Notes: a model not told the origin generated them from the sequence alone. Positions 1 through 5,549 are shown, counted from the first letter of the stretch. The stretch is 6,020 nucleotides of DNA from an uncultured Candidatus Melainabacteria bacterium (GCA_937898445.1 CALEJY010000066.1:1-6020), one strand, 5' to 3'. A program made the numbers and translations.

Positions 1-16
1 CTGCGAAAGATCGCAG
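1..16. repeat. Short perfect hairpin at the window edge
   Basis: CTGCGA (1-6) and TCGCAG (11-16) form a perfect 6-bp stem around an AAGA loop. It lies at the left edge, so any larger element it belongs to may be cut off. No T-run follows it on the plus strand, so an intrinsic terminator is not supported. It is probably the first module of the repeat mosaic that fills 1-251. Confidence 0.5.
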
Positions 17-43
17 TGTTGATATCATTTTACCAACCATGCG

Positions 44-69
44 ATACTTCGGACTGTTGTCCTCAGTAT
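44..69. repeat. Imperfect hairpin repeat, 'ATACT..GGAC/GTCC..AGTAT' module
   Basis: ATACT (44-48) pairs with AGTAT (65-69), and GGAC (51-54) pairs with GTCC (59-62). The two helices are separated by a TC/TC internal loop and capped by TGTT. Read on the minus strand it has the 'GTCATnCTGAGG...CCGAAGnATC' form of dispersed intergenic palindromes seen in many bacterial genomes. No second copy is visible in this window, so the repeat status rests on that resemblance. Confidence 0.5.
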
Positions 70-78
70 GACACTTCA

Positions 79-110
79 CGTCATTGCGAGCGATAGCGTG
101 GCAATCCAGT
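79..110 (+). repeat. GTCATTGCGAG/GCAATCCAG palindromic repeat, copy A (intergenic)
   Basis: This 32-bp element starts CGTCATTGCGAGCG and ends GCAATCCAGT. ATTGC (83-87) and GCAAT (101-105) can pair as the stem. A closely matching copy with a different centre lies at 5949-5980 in the same orientation. Further versions lie inside the DUF4127 gene on the minus strand, within 1150-1182 and 1669-1702. Occurrence both between and inside genes marks it as a dispersed REP-like element. Confidence 0.85.
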
Positions 111-134
111 CTATTATTCAATTCATGACTTAAC

Positions 135-195
135 CCTCTCTCGTGGTTGTAATTCACTTCGTTCAAACAACCACTCTCTCTCCATAGGAGAGAGG
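135..195. repeat. Nested inverted repeat, CCTCTCTC...GAGAGAGG
   Basis: An outer stem CCTCTCTC/GAGAGAGG (135-142 with 188-195) and an inner stem GTGGTTGT/ACAACCAC (143-150 with 167-174) form one long arm on each side. A competing local hairpin, CTCTCTCC-ATA-GGAGAGAG (176-194), uses the same right-hand bases. Two mutually exclusive folds are therefore possible. It lies downstream of the mntP stop and could end transcription or protect the 3' end of the minus-strand operon, but no T-run clearly supports termination. Confidence 0.6.
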
Positions 196-211
196 ATATT
201 TTATCGTAACA

Positions 212-251
212 GACTTTGCCTCTTTGCCTCCAAGCATCTTGACTTCTAGCA
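212..251. repeat. Degenerate 8-bp periodic tandem element
   Basis: The segment divides into successive 8-mers: GACTTTGC, CTCTTTGC, CTCCAAGC, ATCTTGAC, TTCTAGCA. The same opening unit GACTTTGC followed by ATCTTTGC-type units occurs inside the DUF4127 gene at 1727-1766. In addition, 224-247 matches 5526-5549 in inverted orientation at about 20 of 24 bases, counted by eye. It forms the 3' flank of mntP. Confidence 0.55.
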
Positions 252-274
252 TGTTTGTCTTTCCAGCCCAACAG

Positions 275-817
275 TTAATACAAAATTGCTTTCAATGCTA
301 ATAAAATTAAGATTACACCACCTGATATTTCGAGATATTTTGACGGAAGTTGTTTAAAGAAATTTCCTGACCAAAAACCAATAATCGACATCCCAAAAGA
401 TGCAAATCCAATCATAGCAATAGAGAGCAACAACGGAGTATTTGTTAATCTCAAACTTACACCTGCAGCCATTGCATCAATACTTGTCGCAATTCCCATA
501 CCTATCAAACATTTCAGCCCAATACAACAAACCGTATCTTCTTTTTCCTGAAACGCCTCATATATAAATTTAATTCCCAACGCCATAAATATCGCAAATA
601 CCAACCATTCGCTATAAGCCTCAATATATTTGCTCAACAAACCAACACCGACATAGCCCAACAACGGCATTATACTTTGTGCAATTCCCATCGTAAAAGC
701 AAGAGCAAGAGAATTTTTTGTTCTGTTATGGGTAAATATCAACCCTTGTGAAAAAGACACAACAAGGCAATCTACGCCCAATGCGATACTCAAGACTATT
801 AATTCGACTAAATGCAA
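275..817 (-). CDS. mntP: MntP-type manganese efflux pump
   Basis: This 180-residue inner-membrane protein is expected to export Mn2+ and so prevent manganese toxicity. It matches the MntP family (E. coli MntP is 188 residues) with two similar halves. Each half has an acidic membrane motif: IALGVDCLVVS with Asp16, and IATSIDAMAAGVS with Asp114, the expected cation-translocation residues. Six hydrophobic segments can be read, at roughly 4-24, 36-60, 70-88, 103-121, 128-150 and 163-178. The start codon is TTG; its frame begins 10 bases inside the DUF4127 stop region, and a good Shine-Dalgarno GAGGTG lies 5 nt upstream. The overlap implies co-transcription and coupled translation. No yybP-ykoY manganese riboswitch can precede it, because the upstream sequence is coding. 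The family call is firm; the substrate is inferred from the family. Confidence 0.9.
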   Translation of the reverse strand: MHLVELIVLSIALGVDCLVVSFSQGLIFTHNRTKNSLALAFTMGIAQSIMPLLGYVGVGLLSKYIEAYSEWLVFAIFMALGIKFIYEAFQEKEDTVCCIGLKCLIGMGIATSIDAMAAGVSLRLTNTPLLLSIAMIGFASFGMSIIGFWSGNFFKQLPSKYLEISGGVILILLALKAILY

Positions 818-2469
818 ACTTCCACCTCAAACAATCTATTCCAAGTAAATTTATAACTTATATTATAATCCACTCCCAACAATTCAAAAACCATTTTTTC
901 ATATGGTTTCATCTTTTCTTTAACCAATTTTTCATCAGGAGATTTTAATTCCTGTCTAACATTTGCCTGATAAGCCCAATCGTCAAGAAAGCGAACTGTT
1001 TGGAGTTTGAGGAAATTCTCATTTTTATTGTCGGGATAGTAATCCCAACCTACTGTTTTAGGATTGCCATTGCGAGCGTTTTCATCATTTTCAAATTGGA
1101 TGGGATTACTACGTCGCTCATCGCTCCTCGTAATGACAGTGTTAAGTTTAACTGGATTGCTTCGTTCACACTCGCAATGACGACTTTGCGCAACTGGTTC
1201 TGTAAAAGACTTTGCATCAAAAAACTTCACCACCGCACCGCAAATCAAACTACCGAGAGAGTTTGCGGAAGTATTCCACGCAGAATATCCATAAAAATTG
1301 TCGCCCAATCCGACTTCAAATAACTGTTTTACAAACTCATTATCCGCCCCGTTTGCATATCTTACATCTGCAATCATATAAGGTTTTTCAGGTCTTTGCC
1401 ATTTTTTTGAAAACGGTTTTGTCGGAACTTTCATAACTATTTCACCCTGATGATCTTCAAAATTGTTCACATACAACAAAATATCCGCCTCATCAGGTTC
1501 ACAAACCTCACATCCTGCCAATTCTAATTGTCCTTTTACAGATTTTTCAATCGAAACATCTTCGTAATTAGAAATCAAATCCTTATATTCGGGAGCTAAA
1601 AATATTGGAGAGATTTTTAGAGAAGTTATGTTGTCGGGATAGTAATCCCGACCTACTGTTTTAGGATTAACTGGATTGCTTCGTTCACACTCGCAATGAC
1701 GACTTTGTGCAACAGTGTCTGTAAAAGACTTTGCATCTCGGCATCTTTGCATCTTTGCATCAAAAAACTTCACCACCGCTCTTGCAAGTAAAGTCAAAGG
1801 AATTTCATCTGCACCTGTTTTTACAAAACCACCAAATTTTTCAAGCATTTGCGCCTCTTGGACATTAAACCCGTATTCAGCACAATCATCTTTCGAAAAA
1901 ACTAACGTATCAAAAAGTCCTTGTTTTTGGTATTCAAGGTAAAGCTTGTTTATTTCAAAATTTCGTTTTCTTGTCGCCAAATAATCATCCAAAATTTCTG
2001 ACGGAATAATATTCGAAATACAGCTTTCTGTCCCCAATTTGTGGGTTTGATATGAGTAATCAAAGATTTTTTTACCCCATTTATCCCAATATTCTTTTTC
2101 TTCTTCATTAACATTGTTGTTAGAAATTCGCATTATACTAGAAAAAGCATAGATTTTCGCATTCTTTTTCTCCAAAATAGATTTCAAGTTTTCAACCCTG
2201 TTTTTAATCTCATCAAACGTATCAGGGCATCTTCTTGACGAAATCAAACCGCCATAAGCCACTGTATCAAGACACATTACAATTGCATCAACTTGAGGGA
2301 TATTTTCAAGCCACTCAAAAATCTTATCAACATCAGCGTATTTTGTAAGCGAACCCAAATATTTTCGCTCAGGTATAAAAAGATTTATACTGCTATCTAT
2401 TGCGCAAATTTGCTCCGGCAAGGTATAGCATACAGGTCGATTATCTATTGGTATAAAAGCTATGTTCAT
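808..2469 (-). CDS. DUF4127 family protein carrying two in-frame repeat insertions
   Basis: The protein has 553 residues and belongs to DUF4127, a family of unknown function. Motifs I associate with the family are PIDNRPVCY (7-15), LDTVAYGGLISSR (67-79), FSKDDCAEYG (191-200), GADE (219-222), MIADVRYANGAD (365-376), YSAWNTSANSLGS (395-407) and RFLDDWAYQANVR (493-505). No signal peptide or membrane segment is evident, so it is probably cytoplasmic. Two stretches, residues 231-280 and 412-481, are encoded by related nucleotide repeats and contain the peptide SRHCECERSNPV. They fall between conserved blocks, probably in surface loops, and removing them leaves about 430-440 native residues. The frame is intact and all motifs remain, so the gene is probably functional. 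The ATG start lacks a Shine-Dalgarno and follows a TATAAT box by 6 nt. It is co-transcribed with mntP, so a link to metal homeostasis is possible but unproven. Confidence 0.88.
   Translation of the reverse strand: MNIAFIPIDNRPVCYTLPEQICAIDSSINLFIPERKYLGSLTKYADVDKIFEWLENIPQVDAIVMCLDTVAYGGLISSRRCPDTFDEIKNRVENLKSILEKKNAKIYAFSSIMRISNNNVNEEEKEYWDKWGKKIFDYSYQTHKLGTESCISNIIPSEILDDYLATRKRNFEINKLYLEYQKQGLFDTLVFSKDDCAEYGFNVQEAQMLEKFGGFVKTGADEIPLTLLARAVVKFFDAKMQRCRDAKSFTDTVAQSRHCECERSNPVNPKTVGRDYYPDNITSLKISPIFLAPEYKDLISNYEDVSIEKSVKGQLELAGCEVCEPDEADILLYVNNFEDHQGEIVMKVPTKPFSKKWQRPEKPYMIADVRYANGADNEFVKQLFEVGLGDNFYGYSAWNTSANSLGSLICGAVVKFFDAKSFTEPVAQSRHCECERSNPVKLNTVITRSDERRSNPIQFENDENARNGNPKTVGWDYYPDNKNENFLKLQTVRFLDDWAYQANVRQELKSPDEKLVKEKMKPYEKMVFELLGVDYNISYKFTWNRLFEVEVCI
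823..828 (-). promoter_or_regulatory. Shine-Dalgarno of mntP, inside the DUF4127 gene
   Basis: On the minus strand GAGGTG lies 5 nt before the TTG codon at 817-815. It is a strong anti-SD match and decides the non-ATG start. It sits in the last codons of the upstream gene, so ribosomes finishing DUF4127 can re-initiate here. Confidence 0.8.
1028..1236 (-). repeat. Composite in-frame repeat, copy 2, in the DUF4127 gene
   Basis: This 209-bp copy encodes residues 412-481. Its 1028-1065 part matches 1631-1668 with one mismatch, and its 1150-1236 part matches 1669-1779 apart from four mismatches and a 24-bp gap. Between these lie 84 extra bases, 1066-1149. It contains the palindrome TCGGGAT/ATCCCA and one GTCATTGCGAG/GCAATCCAG element (1150-1182). 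The 603-bp offset of the left part is a whole number of codons, so both copies are read in the same frame and both give SRHCECERSNPV and DYYPDN. Confidence 0.88.
1066..1149 (-). repeat. 84-bp extra segment with further repeat fragments inside copy 2
   Basis: The segment is absent from copy 1 and interrupts the otherwise aligned sequence at a single point. At 1097-1137, read on the minus strand, it holds a variant beginning GTCATTACGAGGAGCG and ending AATCCCATCCA, the same design as the GTCATTGCGAG/GCAATCCAG family. At 1063-1078 ATTGCCATTGCGAGCG is a partial element in the opposite orientation. The insert is 28 codons, so the frame is kept. It reads as TRSDERRSNPIQ and flanking residues. Confidence 0.75.
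1631..1779 (-). repeat. Composite in-frame repeat, copy 1, in the DUF4127 gene
   Basis: This 149-bp copy encodes residues 231-280. On the protein-coding strand the order is: a segment reading AVVKFFDAK, an 8-bp tandem tract, a linker reading SFTDTVAQ, the GTCATTGCGAG/GCAATCCAG element reading SRHCECERSNPV, then a segment ending in the perfect palindrome GTCGGGAT-AGTA-ATCCCGAC (1633-1652) read as GRDYYPD. About 120 of 125 aligned bases equal copy 2. Because AVVKFF is shared by both sites, the exact left border, host or element, is uncertain. Confidence 0.88.
1727..1766 (-). repeat. 8-bp tandem tract inside coding sequence
   Basis: On the plus strand the units are GACTTTGC, ATCTCGGC, ATCTTTGC, ATCTTTGC, ATCAAAAA. 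At 1208-1223 copy 2 has only GACTTTGC, ATCAAAAA, so copy 1 carries exactly three extra units (24 bp, 8 codons). An 8-bp unit keeps the reading frame only when units change in threes. The tract resembles the intergenic element at 212-251. Confidence 0.7.
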
Positions 2470-2475
2470 AACTTT

Positions 2476-2503
2476 ATTATATGTTAAGATAGAATTTAAG
2501 CAA
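2476..2503 (-). promoter_or_regulatory. Predicted promoter of the DUF4127-mntP operon (leaderless geometry)
   Basis: On the minus strand TTGCTT (2503-2498) is followed after 16 bp by a consensus TATAAT (2481-2476). Only six bases, AAAGTT, separate the box from the ATG at 2469. The expected start of transcription then falls on or next to the initiating A, and no Shine-Dalgarno is present. A leaderless mRNA is inferred. Confidence 0.55.
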
Positions 2504-2508
2504 AAAGG
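2482..2508 (+). promoter_or_regulatory. Predicted extended -10 promoter and ribosome site of ubiE
   Basis: TGTTAAGAT (2482-2490) fits an extended -10 (TGn plus TAAGAT); TAGAAT at 2490-2495 is an alternative. AAGG (2505-2508), 9 nt before the ATG at 2518, is a modest Shine-Dalgarno. It overlaps the divergent promoter of the DUF4127 operon in a gap of only 48 bp, so the two promoters probably compete. Confidence 0.45.
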
Positions 2509-2517
2509 TAACGATTT

Positions 2518-3186
2518 ATGACGCTAGACAAAACACCCGAAACTATTCATACAATGTTCAATATGATTGCGAAAAAATATGACTTAGTGAACAATCTAAT
2601 GTCGTTTGGAACGCAAAAACACATCAAAAATTCCGCCATAAAAATGTTTGATATCAAACCAAATTCAAACGTTATTGATCTTTGTTGTGGAACAGGTGAT
2701 TTATCAGCAATTATTAAAAAATTCAATCCTGATAGCCAAATTACGGGAATTGATTTTTCAGAAAACATGTTAAAAATCGCAAAATCCAAACACAAAAATA
2801 TTCAGTTTTGGCAAGGCGATGTCACAAATCTTCCGTACGAAGATAATTTTTTTGATATCGCAGTTATGGGTTTTGGATTGAGAAATATTCTTAACGCTGA
2901 AAAAGCTGTTGAAGAAGTCTACAGAATACTAAAACCAAACGGACAATTTTTGCACCTTGATTTTGGCAAAAAAAATCTTCCGAGCAAAATATACGAAATC
3001 CTAACCCCAATACTTACAAAAATTTTTACAGATAATTCAAAAGCTTATTCGTATTTGATAAAATCAAAACAGGAATTTCCTGAACCGCAAGATTTGATAA
3101 AAGATTTTGAAAGCAAAGGATTTAAACTCAAAAAACGAAAAGATTTTTTATTTGGAGTAATTTCTGCACAATTAATGCAAAAATAA
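2518..3186 (+). CDS. ubiE: UbiE/MenG-type quinone C-methyltransferase
   Basis: This 222-residue SAM-dependent methyltransferase is expected to methylate the ring of demethylmenaquinone, or a related quinone precursor, at the membrane surface. Family marks are MFNMIAKKYDLVNNLMSFG (13-31), the SAM-binding motif I VIDLCCGTGDL (52-62), the acidic loop GIDFS (77-81), QGDVTNLPY (99-107), GFGLRNI (118-124) and the C-terminal AYSYLIKSKQEFP (176-188). It is slightly shorter than B. subtilis MenG (233) or E. coli UbiE (251), mainly at the ends, and no catalytic motif is missing. It stands alone on the plus strand and meets the brkB gene tail-to-tail with a 9-bp gap. Whether the quinone is mena-, ubi- or another type cannot be decided here, as no other quinone gene is in view. 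Confidence 0.88.
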   Translation: MTLDKTPETIHTMFNMIAKKYDLVNNLMSFGTQKHIKNSAIKMFDIKPNSNVIDLCCGTGDLSAIIKKFNPDSQITGIDFSENMLKIAKSKHKNIQFWQGDVTNLPYEDNFFDIAVMGFGLRNILNAEKAVEEVYRILKPNGQFLHLDFGKKNLPSKIYEILTPILTKIFTDNSKAYSYLIKSKQEFPEPQDLIKDFESKGFKLKKRKDFLFGVISAQLMQK

Positions 3187-3195
3187 TTATTCAAA

Positions 3196-4140
3196 TTATC
3201 CTTGTTCTTCGTCTTTTTTATCCAACTTTTTCACTACAGGTAAAATCTTTTGCCACAATGAAAGTTTAGCAAAATCATCACGAATTTCTTGCGCCTTGCG
3301 TTCTAATTGGTTATATACCTGCGAATTTATTTCGCCACCAATTAAAATTAGAACTGACGTGTAATACAACCAAATCATCAAAACTGCAAAAGCCCCAATA
3401 GTTCCGTAAACCATATTGTATGTTCTCAAATTGTTTACGTAAATCGAAAATCCCCACGAACCGATTAACCAGAAAACCGTGAAAAACCAAGTTCCCGGAA
3501 TAGCACTTTTTCGCTTAAACCTTTCGTTCCCTTTCAAATCCGGCAAAATATAGTAACTTAAAAACGCCATAAAATAAAGTGCCGCAAAAGCTACCGGCCA
3601 ACGTAATGTCAATAACGTAAACGCAATTCCTGATGACATGTGGAAATGGTTCACAAACAGATTTATAATCGCTTTACCAAAGACAATAAGGTTTATGCTC
3701 AAAAACATTACCATAGTGTCAACAAACACCATCAGCAACGATAACGCACGTGTATAAATAAGGTTTCTTGTTTCATGGACTTTATAAGCTCTGTTCAAAC
3801 CTTTCAAAACAACCGCAATGCCGTTCATTGACAAAAACATGGTTACGCAAAAACCCATAATTGCCATTAATTTCCCGTGAGAAAAAATCATCGCCTCAGA
3901 AAGAACGGTTAAAATCAAATCCATTGCCTGTTCCGGCATAAATGTTGCCAAGAACTTTAAAATCGGCTCCATCAAAGCCTTGTTTCCCATCCAGCCAAAA
4001 ACCGCCGTCAAAAACAACATAAAAGGGAAAATCCCAATAACCATCATAAAGCCCATTTCTGCAGCCATTCCGTAGAAATCGTTCTTTATAACAGATATTA
4101 TTAACCTTTTTACACCTCTTACAAAAACCTTAAAGTTCAT
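3196..4140 (-). CDS. YihY/BrkB family inner-membrane protein
   Basis: The 314-residue protein has about six membrane segments, near 28-50, 88-111, 134-157, 178-200, 216-236 and 246-268, then a charged cytoplasmic tail ending KKLDKKDEEQG. Family signatures are AAEMGFMMVIGIFPFMLFL (26-44), LNRAYKVHETR (115-125), YYILPDLKG (197-204 and on), PGTWFF (215-220), YGTIGAFAVLMIWLYY (245-260) and the terminal GGEIN (268-272). This superfamily was once named for ribonuclease BN and for Bordetella serum resistance (BrkB). Neither role is established for it generally, and I assign no substrate. It lies 11 nt downstream of the NrnA-like gene on the same strand with only a weak GAGTGAG ribosome site, so it is probably co-transcribed and translationally linked. 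Confidence 0.87.
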   Translation of the reverse strand: MNFKVFVRGVKRLIISVIKNDFYGMAAEMGFMMVIGIFPFMLFLTAVFGWMGNKALMEPILKFLATFMPEQAMDLILTVLSEAMIFSHGKLMAIMGFCVTMFLSMNGIAVVLKGLNRAYKVHETRNLIYTRALSLLMVFVDTMVMFLSINLIVFGKAIINLFVNHFHMSSGIAFTLLTLRWPVAFAALYFMAFLSYYILPDLKGNERFKRKSAIPGTWFFTVFWLIGSWGFSIYVNNLRTYNMVYGTIGAFAVLMIWLYYTSVLILIGGEINSQVYNQLERKAQEIRDDFAKLSLWQKILPVVKKLDKKDEEQG

Positions 4141-4151
4141 ATCTCACTCAT

Positions 4152-5120
4152 CTATAGTTGTTTAACTTTTTTAATTTCTGCCAAAACCTTTTTCACTGCT
4201 TCCTCTACAGGAGCTTTAATAGTACAACCGGCAGCAAATTTATGTCCGCCACCATTAAACACTTCACAAATCTGCGCAACATCCGCAAACTTGCTTCGCA
4301 TAGAAATCTTTGTTCCGCCTGATTTCATTTCTTTTGCGACAAAAGCAACTCTTGTAGTCACAATAGCTCTTAATTTTTCTGTCAAACCTTCCATACAATC
4401 GTCGCCGGCAGAAAATAGTTCCATATCTTTTTTATAAACCGTTGTGTATGCGATTTTGTCATCATCAAGAAATTTTGCCTTGCTTACGCAATGCGCCTGA
4501 AACATAACAAGTGTTTTTGAATCAGATTCATAAACTTTTTTATAAATATCAGAAGGATTAACGCCGATTTCGACCAACTTTGCGGCTGTTTCAAATGTTG
4601 AAGGCTTTGCATTATCAAACCTAAACGAACCTGTATCAGTCAAAATCGCAGTGTACAAACAAATTGCGACATCAAGATTAAGTTTCCAATTCATGTTAGA
4701 AAAACAATTGAACAAAACTTCACCCGTTGAACTTGCATCAGGATTAATAAAATTCAAATCCGCATAAGCGATATTTGTTTTGTGGTGGTCAATATTTACG
4801 GTGTGTTTTGCTTTGTCAAAAAGAATTTTTGCATCACAAATTCTGTCTATCGCCGCAACATCAACATTTATAACCAAATCATATTCTCTTGATTTGTCGT
4901 AATCCTCAATATTTTTAACTTCATTCAAATGCGGAATATAACTATAAACATCAGGAACTTTAGAAATCGCCATCATATCGCATTTCTTTTTATAGTTTTC
5001 TAAAATCGCCGAATATAACCCGCACATTGACCCTAAAGTATCCCCATCGGGGTTTACATGGGAAATAATCAATATATTTTTGGATGATTTTATGATATCA
5101 TTTAACTTAGAATAATCCAT
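4152..5120 (-). CDS. nrnA: DHH/DHHA1 family phosphoesterase, NrnA-like (oligoribonuclease / pAp or cyclic-dinucleotide phosphatase)
   Basis: The protein has 322 residues, the usual size for bifunctional oligoribonuclease/pAp phosphatase NrnA. The N-terminal DHH domain shows SHVNPDGDTLGS (20-31: His21, Asp25, Asp27), NVDVAAIDR (Asp87), the signature DHH (111-113) and TAILTDTGSFRF (Asp162). Together these make up the two-metal Mn2+ site. The C-terminal DHHA1 domain ends with the substrate-binding GGGHKFAAGC (290-299). It is expected to degrade nanoRNA or dephosphorylate pAp in the cytosol. Related family members hydrolyse pApA or c-di-AMP, and the sequence alone does not separate these activities. 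Extra domains of GdpP are absent. It is first in an operon with the BrkB-family gene; its ATG lacks a Shine-Dalgarno and lies 6 nt after a TAACAT box. The gene symbol follows the family and is not certain. Confidence 0.88.
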   Translation of the reverse strand: MDYSKLNDIIKSSKNILIISHVNPDGDTLGSMCGLYSAILENYKKKCDMMAISKVPDVYSYIPHLNEVKNIEDYDKSREYDLVINVDVAAIDRICDAKILFDKAKHTVNIDHHKTNIAYADLNFINPDASSTGEVLFNCFSNMNWKLNLDVAICLYTAILTDTGSFRFDNAKPSTFETAAKLVEIGVNPSDIYKKVYESDSKTLVMFQAHCVSKAKFLDDDKIAYTTVYKKDMELFSAGDDCMEGLTEKLRAIVTTRVAFVAKEMKSGGTKISMRSKFADVAQICEVFNGGGHKFAAGCTIKAPVEEAVKKVLAEIKKVKQL

Positions 5121-5126
5121 TCTTTG

Positions 5127-5132
5127 ATGTTA
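5127..5132 (-). promoter_or_regulatory. Possible -10 box of the nrnA operon (leaderless geometry)
   Basis: On the minus strand TAACAT (5132-5127) is followed by CAAAGA and then the ATG at 5120, the same 6-nt gap seen at the DUF4127 and HTH genes. The -35 is weak: TTTGCA at 17 bp or TTGCAC at 16 bp. No Shine-Dalgarno lies between the box and the start. Confidence 0.35.
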
Positions 5133-5148
5133 GCACAAAAAAGTTCAA

Positions 5149-5514
5149 GTGCAAAACAAGAACGTTAGGGAAAAAATTTTGGAAAAAGTTTTATACACAG
5201 ATTTTGTAACAACCGAATCATTAGTTGGGGTTTTGCTTGAGAAAAAAGAGATAAAAAAAGCAATTACCCGTAATAATTTGTACAAATTTTGGGGGAAAAT
5301 CGCAGGAGAAAAATTTGCCAAACGTTCAAAACCTTACTCAATGATGAGTGGCGGAGTAATGGTTGTAGCATGTGAAAACGCAATTGTCGCACAAGAATTA
5401 ACATTAAGAAAAACTCAATTGTTAGCGAAATTTGAACCCTACCTAAAATCCTTAAAATTGAATGTTAAAGACCTAAGATTTGACCCGAAAAAATGGGTTG
5501 TGGAAAGCGAATAA
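5149..5514 (+). CDS. DUF721 / DciA-like protein
   Basis: This small 121-residue basic protein matches DUF721, the family that includes DciA, the DnaB helicase operator of bacteria that lack DnaC/DnaI. The core is LYKFWGKIAGEKFAKRSKPY (44-63, conserved Trp48), then SGGVMVVACENAIVAQEL (67-84) and the end KLNVKDLRFDP (103-113). The first 40 residues are poorly conserved and helical. The start used is GTG at 5149, because an in-frame TAG at 5131 excludes anything further upstream. A shorter form starting with TTG at 5179, preceded by AGGG 8 nt upstream, is also possible. The gene diverges from nrnA across only 28 bp. A role in helicase loading is inferred from the family and is less sure than the family itself. 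Confidence 0.8.
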   Translation: MQNKNVREKILEKVLYTDFVTTESLVGVLLEKKEIKKAITRNNLYKFWGKIAGEKFAKRSKPYSMMSGGVMVVACENAIVAQELTLRKTQLLAKFEPYLKSLKLNVKDLRFDPKKWVVESE

Positions 5515-5525
5515 ATATTTTTTTG

Positions 5526-5549
5526 AGAAGCGTAGTTGCTTGGAGGCAA
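5526..5549 (+). repeat. Dispersed repeat fragment with core TGCTTGGAGGCAA
   Basis: About 20 of 24 bases equal the reverse complement of 224-247, with the run TGCTTGGAGGCAA (5537-5549) identical. It lies 11 bp after the DUF721 stop, as the other copy lies just after mntP, so both mark 3' ends of genes. No stable terminator stem with a T-run is evident here. Confidence 0.55.

Noticed and set aside
818..900. Manganese (yybP-ykoY) riboswitch upstream of mntP
   Set aside because: This stretch codes for the conserved C-terminus of DUF4127, and no riboswitch-like fold was apparent. The operon promoter region of 48 bp is too short to hold one.
1028..1779. CRISPR-like array
   Set aside because: Only two long, unequal copies occur, about 400 bp apart within coding sequence, with no regular short repeat-spacer pattern and no cas genes.
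1000..1942. Plus-strand open frames across the DUF4127 gene (for example 1000-1323, 1212-1436, 1715-1942)
   Set aside because: They run antisense to a recognisable protein, give low-complexity or repeat-derived peptides and have no ribosome sites; they are shadows of the minus-strand gene.
808..2469. DUF4127 gene as a pseudogene broken by repeats
   Set aside because: The frame is open throughout, conserved motifs occur before, between and after both inserts, and all length differences between the copies are multiples of three.
3184..3240. Bidirectional terminator between ubiE and the BrkB-family gene
   Set aside because: The gap is 9 bp and no stable GC-containing stem followed by a T-run was found on either strand.
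5179..5514. TTG at 5179 as the start of the DUF721 gene
   Set aside because: AGGG lies 8 nt upstream, so it remains possible, but the GTG at 5149 gives extra helical sequence in keeping with the family. Kept only as an alternative.
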